Source of the DNA: a virus
Reading direction: 5' to 3' (one strand)
DNA length: 64,000 nucleotides
IMG/VR virus record: IMGVR_UViG_3300028569_000023
Location: 22,036-86,035 of that record
Shown here: positions 58,804 to 64,000 of the stretch, piece by piece
How the letters are laid out: each line of letters opens with the position of its first letter
Position numbering within the stretch: the first letter of the stretch is position 1
Made by a program: the position numbers and the translations under genes
Notes under the pieces: generated by a model
What the model was told of the DNA's origin: nothing
Databases searched by the model: none
What the model saw: the letters and a program-made list of their open reading frames with translations, nothing else

Positions 58804-59110
58804 TAGATCCTCCGTTTCGTTGAAGTTTCATGCTTGAAATGTAAGAACGGTTTTCGTTTATAACTAAATCCTGAGCAGCTAGACGTGTTTCTAATTGAAC
58901 TTCTAGTTTTTTCACGGATTCTTCTGATTTATTTAAGAGTTGACGGATTTCATCTAGTTTTTTATCGTTACTTTTATGTTCATATAGATATGCAATAAGA
59001 CCGACGACAATGCCGAATCCTACTTCTTGCCAATTTACACCTAAAATCAGAGACTTAAGGAAGAAAAGCAAAAAGGCTACTAGTGGCAGATGCTTAAGTT
59101 GAAGTTTCAT
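58787..59110 (-). CDS. Membrane-anchored coiled-coil protein (107 aa)
   Basis: Two adjacent hydrophobic N-terminal segments (LPLVAFLLFFLKSLILG; VGFGIVVGLIAYLYE) followed by a coiled coil (LDEIRQLLNKSEESVKKLE). First gene of the terminase operon, overlapping the small terminase gene by 17 nt. Such proteins can act as lysis or injection accessory factors; function not established. Confidence 0.55.
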   Translation of the reverse strand: MKLQLKHLPLVAFLLFFLKSLILGVNWQEVGFGIVVGLIAYLYEHKSNDKKLDEIRQLLNKSEESVKKLEVQLETRLAAQDLVINENRSYISSMKLQRNGGSNGLGR

Positions 59111-59214
59111 AAATGTCCTAACTATTTAAAATCAAAGATATATTTAGCGTTAACCACTTTTATGTTAATTGTCTTACTAAAGACTGTTGGAATTGCTATT
59201 TCTATCCTTACTTC

Positions 59215-59226
59215 TATAGTTGTTAA
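59215..59226 (-). promoter_or_regulatory. Late-promoter element of the terminase operon
   Basis: Exact TTAACAACTATA followed by GAAGTAAGG, matching the SP6-type ACTATAGAAG sequence at the start site. About 105 nt of leader follow before ATG 59110; the leader holds no ATG-initiated frame. It diverges from the endolysin element 37 nt away. Confidence 0.78.
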
Positions 59227-59262
59227 AGAATTAAAACCTTGTTTTTATTACGTAATATAGAA

Positions 59263-59273
59263 TAACAACTATA
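59263..59273 (+). promoter_or_regulatory. Late-promoter element TAACAACTATA of the endolysin
   Basis: Exact core on the plus strand, diverging from the terminase element. The start codon follows after only 3 nt, so transcription beginning at its 3' edge would produce a leaderless endolysin mRNA. Confidence 0.75.
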
Positions 59274-59276
59274 ATT

Positions 59277-59696
59277 ATGCTCACTTTAAAACGGTATCTA
59301 ACCGCCGATAATAAATACCCAGACCGTGAAACTCATAAAGAACTCAACGATGAGATTAAAAAGAACGCTGAAGATCTCTTGAAGAGAGTGAACGCTCTAC
59401 TCGCTGATCTAGGTATCGATAAAGTAGCAGTTAGTTCCGGGTTTAGACCTTCTGGTGTGAACGCTAACACTCCAGGTTCTGCTAAAAAATCCGCCCACAT
59501 GAGAGGGTCTGCTATCGATCTGTCAGATGATAAGAGTCAAACTATTTGTAAGAAAATATTAGCTAAGCCTGAGCTTTTAAAGAAACATGGACTGTGGATG
59601 GAAGATCCTGCGCGCACTATTGGGAAGAATACAAACTGGACACACTTAGATACAGTGGTTCGTAAAGATCGTCCTATTCAAGTATTCAAACCCTAA
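59277..59696 (+). CDS. Endolysin, peptidase M15-like
   Basis: A 139-residue protein with an M15-type zinc peptidase layout: SSGFRPSGVNA (about residue 58), HMRGSAIDLSD (about 78-88; His and Asp ligands), and NTNWTHLDTV (about 122-131; catalytic and third ligand). This family cuts peptide cross-links of peptidoglycan. There is no signal peptide, so export would depend on a holin. It is the only plus-strand gene in this region, between two divergent minus-strand units, and has a late element immediately upstream but no ribosome site. Confidence 0.85.
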   Translation: MLTLKRYLTADNKYPDRETHKELNDEIKKNAEDLLKRVNALLADLGIDKVAVSSGFRPSGVNANTPGSAKKSAHMRGSAIDLSDDKSQTICKKILAKPELLKKHGLWMEDPARTIGKNTNWTHLDTVVRKDRPIQVFKP

Positions 59697-59965
59697 AAGT
59701 TTTTAATAGCTTTATAGTTAGCACGCATTTGAAGATCAACTTCGAGGTTATGGATTTTCTCCAGTTCGAACCAATTCTCTAGTTCTTTACGTAAAATAGC
59801 GCATGTTCCACGTAAAGCCTGAACTTGTTTTATAAATTCAAAATGGTAATAGTTCTTGGCTTTAATATCAGAAACTTGTTTAATCCCCGTATCGAGCGCT
59901 TTAATATAATTCATAGCATAAATAGCATCTTGCATTTTACCTACAAGTTTAATTTTAGAATGCAT
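59693..59965 (-). CDS. 90-residue helical hypothetical protein
   Basis: ATG 59965 has GGAG 9 nt upstream; ATGs at 59980 and 60010 are alternatives. Helical, basic sequence (KAKNYYHFEFIKQVQALRG). Its end meets the endolysin stop tail to tail with a 4-nt overlap. No family recognised. Confidence 0.55.
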   Translation of the reverse strand: MHSKIKLVGKMQDAIYAMNYIKALDTGIKQVSDIKAKNYYHFEFIKQVQALRGTCAILRKELENWFELEKIHNLEVDLQMRANYKAIKNF

Positions 59966-59981
59966 TAGGCTCAACTCCATA

Positions 59982-60209
59982 CTAACAGTTGTACGATTTA
60001 ATATCGTCATCTTCTAGAATATAAGACTCAAGCGAATAGAAAGATAATCGCATTAGTTCTTCATCGTCGCATATATCCATTATCATGTCTAGACACATTT
60101 GAATGTAGAAATCCTGACTTGCATTTAGAATAGCGAATTCGACAATAGTCTTATCGAATCCTTTTACTATAAGGTATTCTTTAATAAACTTATTAGAATA
60201 TTTAACCAT
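59982..60209 (-). CDS. Acidic 75-residue hypothetical protein
   Basis: Overlaps the end of the lipoprotein gene by 8 nt. Helical and acidic (MCLDMIMDICDDEELMRLS). No family recognised. Part of the accessory cluster read toward the endolysin. Confidence 0.55.
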   Translation of the reverse strand: MVKYSNKFIKEYLIVKGFDKTIVEFAILNASQDFYIQMCLDMIMDICDDEELMRLSFYSLESYILEDDDIKSYNC

Positions 60210-60669
60210 TCTTATTACAACTCTCTTTTACGTATTGATTCACATGGTTCAAAAGAACACTCATTCCTGAAAAATTAGGAAGAGACGAGTTCATAATATG
60301 ACCTCTGAATTTATTTACATGATACGGTTGATTCAAGAAACAATGAATCATCTCATGTGCCATTAGTGTCATGCGGTCCAAGTCGTCAAAATTATTCCAA
60401 AAACTCTTAAGTAATTGTATTTTACGATACGAACTGCCTGGATACGCCCAGCATTGACCGACTATAAAAGGACTTTCAAATTTATCAACTAGTTCTATTT
60501 CAATATTATTAAATTGAGTGTAGCTGCCTTTTTTACAGTTCTCTGTGATTATATTAGCAACCGTTATAAATTCATGATGTACGTCTTGGGGTATAACCAC
60601 TTTTGACGTGGCACATGAAAATAATCCTATTAAAAATAAGATACTACTCAGTAGGTTCACTATCTTCAT
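60202..60669 (-). CDS. Lipoprotein HExxH metalloprotease-like protein
   Basis: The N-terminus is a lipoprotein signal: a hydrophobic run ending in LFSCATS, where Cys is the lipidation site. The catalytic motif is LMAHEMIHCFL (HExxH, about residues 104-114), with a His in RGHIMN about 15 residues on as a possible third ligand. It would be anchored in a membrane and face the periplasm. A roughly similar HEVAH protein is encoded at 15144, without signal. A role in entry blocking, lysis or cell-envelope change is possible; nothing in the sequence decides. Confidence 0.72.
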   Translation of the reverse strand: MKIVNLLSSILFLIGLFSCATSKVVIPQDVHHEFITVANIITENCKKGSYTQFNNIEIELVDKFESPFIVGQCWAYPGSSYRKIQLLKSFWNNFDDLDRMTLMAHEMIHCFLNQPYHVNKFRGHIMNSSLPNFSGMSVLLNHVNQYVKESCNKNG

Positions 60670-60940
60670 TTTTAACTTTCTTAGATTGAGCTTTTTGTTT
60701 CATCTTTTCAGAATGACAATCTGGACACATAAGACCGTTCCATAATCTACCATCAGGGCCGCGCCACCGATAGTCTTTAGCATTAAATCTACCGTCCCTA
60801 ATGCGTGGTTTATGTTCACCACATTTCCGACAAATCTTTAATTCGATTACCACTTCTTCCAGTTTAAGATCCGTGATTTTATCTTCGTTACGGATAACGA
60901 TATCATCGTCGTTAGTCGACCCTTTTACCTTGTTCGTCAT
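60644..60940 (-). CDS. Zinc-ribbon hypothetical protein (98 aa)
   Basis: Two cysteine pairs, CRKCGEHKPR and CPDCHSEK, about 38 residues apart, frame a zinc-ribbon of the type found in many phage proteins. It overlaps both neighbours (26 and 29 nt). Function unknown. Confidence 0.62.
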   Translation of the reverse strand: MTNKVKGSTNDDDIVIRNEDKITDLKLEEVVIELKICRKCGEHKPRIRDGRFNAKDYRWRGPDGRLWNGLMCPDCHSEKMKQKAQSKKVKNEDSEPTE

Positions 60941-61169
60941 AAGTAATCCCTTCTCCGGTCAATGGATTTTGTAATTTAATAAAAAGATGACCGTCTTCGA
61001 TGACACACTTGACAGGAACAAGTGGTCCTAAGAACATCTTAGTTGATTGTTCGCACTGCTTAATTCTAGCGGAACGTTCTGCTGCTTCTATAGCATTTTC
61101 TCGTTCTAGAACGAGAACTCCTGCTAAAATTAAAGCGATGCCTACTTTTAGTAATTTAGATAAGTTCAT
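60912..61169 (-). CDS. Small exported or membrane-anchored protein (85 aa)
   Basis: The N-terminus (LSKLLKVGIALILAGVLVL) is a signal anchor or signal peptide, followed by a charged part with two cysteines (IKQCEQST; PVKCVIEDG). Ends overlap the protease and zinc-ribbon genes. Function unknown; its envelope location fits the neighbouring protease. Confidence 0.58.
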   Translation of the reverse strand: MNLSKLLKVGIALILAGVLVLERENAIEAAERSARIKQCEQSTKMFLGPLVPVKCVIEDGHLFIKLQNPLTGEGITYDEQGKRVD

Positions 61170-61888
61170 TTTAACCCCTTAATGAATTTTTTAACAGCGT
61201 ATGATGGAACTAGAAAACTATAATGTGTGTTATTATCTCCAGCAAATAGCACACCGATAACTCTACCGAGATCGTCCACTACAGGCGATCCGCTATTACC
61301 AGGATGCCCGATAGCATCGATAAATGTTGTGTTATGTTCTTGAATACAGAAAAAGCCAAACATGCCAGGGATGGCATTATTACTACCGCAGTCAAACGGG
61401 TCTCTAACTACTGAAGTCACTAAACTAATGATATAACCTTTTCGAATCACATTACCGCGAGATACAATTAATGGATATAAACTAGGATGACCTACAATAT
61501 TTACAGCATCCCCTATATCAGGCTCGTCTGTTACAGAAAGACCTGACTTTTCAGGAAAAGGCTCTAATGCGCAAAGATCGGCCACTCCATCATTGACTTT
61601 AATAATACGTAGTAATACGGTTTCGTCTTCAGATGAAGCAAGCATCGAGCCTTGATCTAGCGAAGAATCGCAGACATGTCGATTAGTAATCGTGAATTTA
61701 CGATCACCATCATCGACTACCCATCCTGTACCTCCGCCTCCTCGTGAATTAGTAAGCTTTACTACTTGACTTCCTACTTTATACTCTAGAGCCCTGGAAT
61801 GCCAAGACGGTAATTTTAATACCGTCCATCCCGCAACGACAGCTACCGTTGCTACTTTGAGAAGTAACTTTGTTGAACGTTTAATCAT
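61166..61888 (-). CDS. Membrane-anchored trypsin-like serine protease
   Basis: A 240-residue chymotrypsin-fold protease. N-terminal hydrophobic helix (LLKVATVAVVAGWTVLKL) is a signal anchor. The catalytic triad is readable: His in TITNRHVCDSS (about residue 73), Asp in DGVADLCALEP (about 107) and Ser in GHPGNSGSPVVDDLG (about 197). A GTGWVV block precedes the His as usual. It would act in the periplasm. It lies between a coiled-coil membrane gene and small membrane genes. Substrate unknown; a phage carrying two envelope proteases close together is unusual. Confidence 0.82.
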   Translation of the reverse strand: MIKRSTKLLLKVATVAVVAGWTVLKLPSWHSRALEYKVGSQVVKLTNSRGGGGTGWVVDDGDRKFTITNRHVCDSSLDQGSMLASSEDETVLLRIIKVNDGVADLCALEPFPEKSGLSVTDEPDIGDAVNIVGHPSLYPLIVSRGNVIRKGYIISLVTSVVRDPFDCGSNNAIPGMFGFFCIQEHNTTFIDAIGHPGNSGSPVVDDLGRVIGVLFAGDNNTHYSFLVPSYAVKKFIKGLK

Positions 61889-62115
61889 AATATACCCATC
61901 CTTTTGTAAATTTCCGGATAATTCTCACAAGAGTTACGATCAACGTAGATTTCCGTTTTTCCGTTCTCATAAATAACTTCCAGTAAATATTGTAACCTAT
62001 TTAATTTAGTTTCTATAATAAGTTCGCCTGATTCAATGACTTGGTAAATTTCAGAAACAAGACCATCGATAGGTCTGGTGGTTTTCAATGAACTCATCTC
62101 AAGATCACTAAACAT
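61885..62115 (-). CDS. 76-residue hypothetical protein
   Basis: ATG 62115 has AGGAG 4 nt upstream and lies within the end of the previous gene (22-nt overlap). Its stop overlaps the protease start by 4 nt. Beta-alpha sequence (IIETKLNRLQYLLEVIYEN). No family recognised. Confidence 0.58.
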   Translation of the reverse strand: MFSDLEMSSLKTTRPIDGLVSEIYQVIESGELIIETKLNRLQYLLEVIYENGKTEIYVDRNSCENYPEIYKRMGIL

Positions 62116-62612
62116 AGAACTCCTAAAATCCCTAGAACAATTCCGCATCCCGTAGCTCCTGCTAATACTAACAGATATTCATTTGAGAGCTTTTTTTCTA
62201 GATCCTTATCTTTAGTTGTTTCTATACTCGTAAGCCTTTGAATGTGTTGTTCTTTTAACTGAATTACGGAGTGTAGGTAATCCTGGTGTTCACATAACGC
62301 TTTATTCACCTTAAACGATTTAGAGTTTTCATAGGATAATTCAGAGATTCGAAGTTCAGCTTGTTCTAGCTCAATTACTGTCTGTTCATTTCTAGCTAAC
62401 CCTTTAACATTTTCAGTTTCTAAATCAGCTAAAACATCAACTAGCTCTTTTTCGCGGACATTAGCATTGTTTAATCCTTTAAGTAAATTCTTGATATGCC
62501 GACTCTTCCTATTAGATTTAGCGCTGACAGCGGTAATACGCTTTGTTAACCGCCAGTTCTGATCCAATAGAAATTCAATAAGCTCGTCTTGTTCAGTATT
62601 AGTTCTTTTCAT
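62094..62612 (-). CDS. Coiled-coil protein with C-terminal membrane anchor (172 aa)
   Basis: A long helix (LIEFLLDQNWRLTKRITAV and later LEQAELRISELSYENSK) ends in a transmembrane segment (LLVLAGATGCGIVLGILGVL). Starts at ATG 62612 with GGGGTGG upstream, inside the end of the previous gene. It would project into the cytoplasm from the inner membrane. Function unknown. Confidence 0.6.
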   Translation of the reverse strand: MKRTNTEQDELIEFLLDQNWRLTKRITAVSAKSNRKSRHIKNLLKGLNNANVREKELVDVLADLETENVKGLARNEQTVIELEQAELRISELSYENSKSFKVNKALCEHQDYLHSVIQLKEQHIQRLTSIETTKDKDLEKKLSNEYLLVLAGATGCGIVLGILGVLCLVILR

Positions 62613-62757
62613 TTTCCACCCCAAATGCCGCTAATGCGAATAGTACGATATGACAATACGCAACGACCTCCCAGATCGGCTCATTGGTCCACTTAATAAG
62701 AACCACGTCTAGAATAAACAATGCGAAGTTTAAATTACGACTAAATCGATAACTCAT
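62599..62757 (-). CDS. Small two-segment membrane protein (52 aa)
   Basis: 52 residues with two hydrophobic segments (LNFALFILDVVLI and VVAYCHIVLFALAAF). It is the first gene of the accessory unit, 6 nt downstream of a -10 box with no ribosome site, so translation would be leaderless. Function unknown. Confidence 0.6.
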   Translation of the reverse strand: MSYRFSRNLNFALFILDVVLIKWTNEPIWEVVAYCHIVLFALAAFGVENEKN

Positions 62758-62763
62758 TCTTTT

Positions 62764-62792
62764 ATTATACCAGATAGTTTTCTATAATGCAA
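62764..62792 (-). promoter_or_regulatory. Sigma70-type promoter of the accessory cluster, predicted leaderless
   Basis: On the minus strand TTGCAT (62792-62787), 17-nt spacer, perfect TATAAT (62769-62764), then 6 nt to ATG 62757. Same geometry as at thyX, the holin-like gene and the thioredoxin-like gene. Confidence 0.78.
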
Positions 62793-62811
62793 CTACAATA
62801 TCCAAAATATT

Positions 62812-62898
62812 TTACCACATAGCTGCGTCGTCGCTTTGCTCCTCGACTCGCTCTATATACGCGTAGTCATTACGAATTAGGTACATTTCGAAGCTCAT
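62812..62898 (-). CDS. 28-residue acidic peptide
   Basis: GGAGGGG lies about 9 nt before ATG 62898 and the frame MSFEMYLIRNDYAYIERVEE continues to a stop at 62812. Strong ribosome site, but short. A TATACT box about 60 nt upstream (with a weak TTACAG) could be its promoter. The rest of the interval to 63164 shows no convincing gene. Confidence 0.4.
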   Translation of the reverse strand: MSFEMYLIRNDYAYIERVEEQSDDAAMW

Positions 62899-63164
62899 TT
62901 GTACACCCCTCCGTGTTACAGAGAATTTAACAACTTTAGTATATCTAAACTGTTTGTACCTGTAACTTTAAAGTATTAACTAAACGATACGTACTTCTTA
63001 TCTCGTTAATCTATTAACTTCTTCGTTCCCTAAACTACACGGATAGCTGCGTCTTCTAGTCAGACAAGCTACGCCATATCCAAAACTACCCCGCAATGTC
63101 GCTTAGATAGGTAGCCAGACCTGCTCTAGTTCTATTGGAAGCTCATTATAACGCCTAGAATAGT
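62899..63164 (-). other. Intergenic region without a convincing gene
   Basis: About 265 nt. It holds a possible -10 (TATACT) on the minus strand near the 28-residue frame, and a weak plus-strand late-element variant (TTAACAACTTTA, near 62928). I see no reading frame, clear hairpin or tRNA here. Confidence 0.4.
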
Positions 63165-63719
63165 CTATACGTCGTTATCTTCGTTCTTCTTGGCCATCTT
63201 ACGATTCTGCTTAGCTCGTTCAATACGGGTAAGCTCATTGTCGTATATAATGACCTTCTTAACGACCTTCTTATGGTAATAAGCCTTATAGAACTTCTTA
63301 GCTTCTTCTTGATCGCTAAATACCCCTACAATGATCTTAGATTGTCTAGACGTAGTGAGATATACGAAATACTTGAACTGGTAATAGCTAATGCGAGATC
63401 CCGTTACGTTCAATGGTTTTCTATCCGAGAGTAACTTATAACCTGATTTTCTATACTCATCCATATACTGACCTACTTGGATCTTCCTAGTATCTCTATC
63501 ATTTTCTATACCTAGTATCTTAATACTGAAATGAAGATCTAGCTGAGGACGTAACTTTGGATTAGATCTAAGATTCCTGAGATGACGAGCTACCGAGAAT
63601 AGACCAAACTCAGATTCTGCAATAAGAGCTAGCTTTAGCTCATCTGAGTAAATGGCGAAGATACAGTTATCTGGGAATTCAGAAAGTTCTTTTACGGTGT
63701 AGATTTTATAGGATGACAT
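63165..63719 (-). CDS. 184-residue hypothetical protein
   Basis: ATG 63719 (MSSYKIYTV) has GGAGG 5 nt upstream, making it better than the earlier in-frame start at 63731. The sequence is mixed alpha/beta, with a YVYLTTSRQSKIIVGVFSDQ segment followed by EEAKKFYKAYYHKK, and a strongly basic end. No family recognised. The late element at 63782 lies 60 nt upstream. It may belong to an early or middle unit in the rest of the genome. Confidence 0.6.
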   Translation of the reverse strand: MSSYKIYTVKELSEFPDNCIFAIYSDELKLALIAESEFGLFSVARHLRNLRSNPKLRPQLDLHFSIKILGIENDRDTRKIQVGQYMDEYRKSGYKLLSDRKPLNVTGSRISYYQFKYFVYLTTSRQSKIIVGVFSDQEEAKKFYKAYYHKKVVKKVIIYDNELTRIERAKQNRKMAKKNEDNDV

Positions 63720-63778
63720 AATGACCTCCAAAAGTCAAGTATAGAAAGACCTACTGTGTATTACTGAGTAGGAGTATA

Positions 63779-63922
63779 TCATATAGTTGTTAGAATACAA
63801 GCTTTTTCTATATCGAGGTTATTGAATCGGATAGGTCTGGACATAGCCATCGCCCCCTTTACGTCAAACACATACCCCCCCCTAGCAATAACCATGCCAA
63901 GTAATAGAACTCCGAAGCTCAT
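63779..63922 (-). CDS. Possible 47-residue protein
   Basis: An ATG-started frame (MSFGVLLLGMVIARGGYVFD then KGAMAMSRPIRFN) lies in otherwise gene-free DNA. TATAGT sits 6 nt before the ATG, as in the leaderless genes, but the matching -35 is weak and there is no ribosome site. The last codons overlap the late element at 63782-63792. Uncertain. Confidence 0.35.
   Translation of the reverse strand: MSFGVLLLGMVIARGGYVFDVKGAMAMSRPIRFNNLDIEKACILTTI
63782..63792 (-). promoter_or_regulatory. Late-promoter element TAACAACTATA
   Basis: Exact core, followed by TGATATACT, 62 nt before ATG 63719. The 5' leader contains GGAGG before the start. Beyond it, 63923-64000 shows nothing I can name. Confidence 0.68.
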
Positions 63923-64000
63923 GCAATAACTATACTAACCGTACAACTGTATGGTATAACAAAGCGTATGCAAGGATCGTACCTGGTACAGAAGTTGCAG

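Noticed and set aside
59118-59214. A possible small gene in the terminase leader on the minus strand
   Set aside because: The frame is open but has no ATG, GTG or TTG with a ribosome site; I treat it as untranslated leader.
62926-62940. Plus-strand TTTAACAACTTTAG near the right end
   Set aside because: Resembles the late element with one mismatch, but no plus-strand gene follows, so I do not call a promoter.
1-64000. Integrase, repressor, transposase, CRISPR array and rRNA
   Set aside because: I looked for these on both strands and found no supporting motif, so lysogeny and mobile insertion sequences are not claimed.

Overview
The window is a stretch of a lytic double-stranded DNA bacteriophage genome, AT-rich by eye, and almost fully coding. 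The first gene is cut by the left edge, so the phage continues at least on that side. There is no integrase, repressor, transposon, rRNA, recognisable tRNA or CRISPR array. A Gram-negative host is likely: there are signal peptides, a lipobox protein and a spanin-like nested gene pair. A large terminase, a portal, a large tail protein and several long glycine/alanine-rich internal-type proteins are present, and no tape-measure gene is seen. This points to a podovirus-like particle, but morphology is an inference.

Plus-strand arm (1-21.5 kb): replication, recombination, nucleotide metabolism and lysis. In order it carries a DEDDh exonuclease, a PPP-type phosphatase, ThyX, a degenerate homing-endonuclease relic, a Cas4/RecB-like nuclease, a polynucleotide-kinase-like P-loop protein, an ERF annealing protein, a primase-helicase fusion, a family B DNA polymerase split in two around an HNH gene, an Rnl5-type RNA ligase, a small protein with an SSB-like C-terminal tip, an AAA+ ATPase, metal-dependent phosphoesterase and peptidase-like genes, a structured non-coding RNA, a dNMP kinase, a MazG-like protein and a holin/spanin-like lysis set. 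Tiny membrane peptides fill the gaps between larger genes.

Minus-strand arm (21.4-59.1 kb, read right to left): virion morphogenesis. From the right it runs through small terminase, large terminase, portal, tail and appendage proteins, a lytic transglycosylase-like protein, scaffold, decoration protein, major capsid protein, a GIY-YIG homing endonuclease, fibre proteins, an insulated thioredoxin-like gene, adaptor and tail hub, and four internal-type virion proteins. The endolysin (59.3 kb) is a lone plus-strand gene beside the terminase operon. The right end (59.7-63.9 kb, minus) is an accessory cluster with a lipoprotein HExxH metalloprotease, a membrane-anchored trypsin-like protease and small membrane or zinc-ribbon proteins.

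Two promoter systems can be read directly. (1) Host-type sigma70 promoters, several with the -10 box exactly 6 nt from the ATG, which predicts leaderless mRNAs (thyX, holin-like, thioredoxin-like, 62757 gene). (2) A conserved TTAACAACTATA element repeated about a dozen times ahead of virion, endolysin and accessory genes. It resembles the ACTATA(G) core of T7/SP6-type promoters, yet no single-subunit RNA polymerase is encoded in this window.
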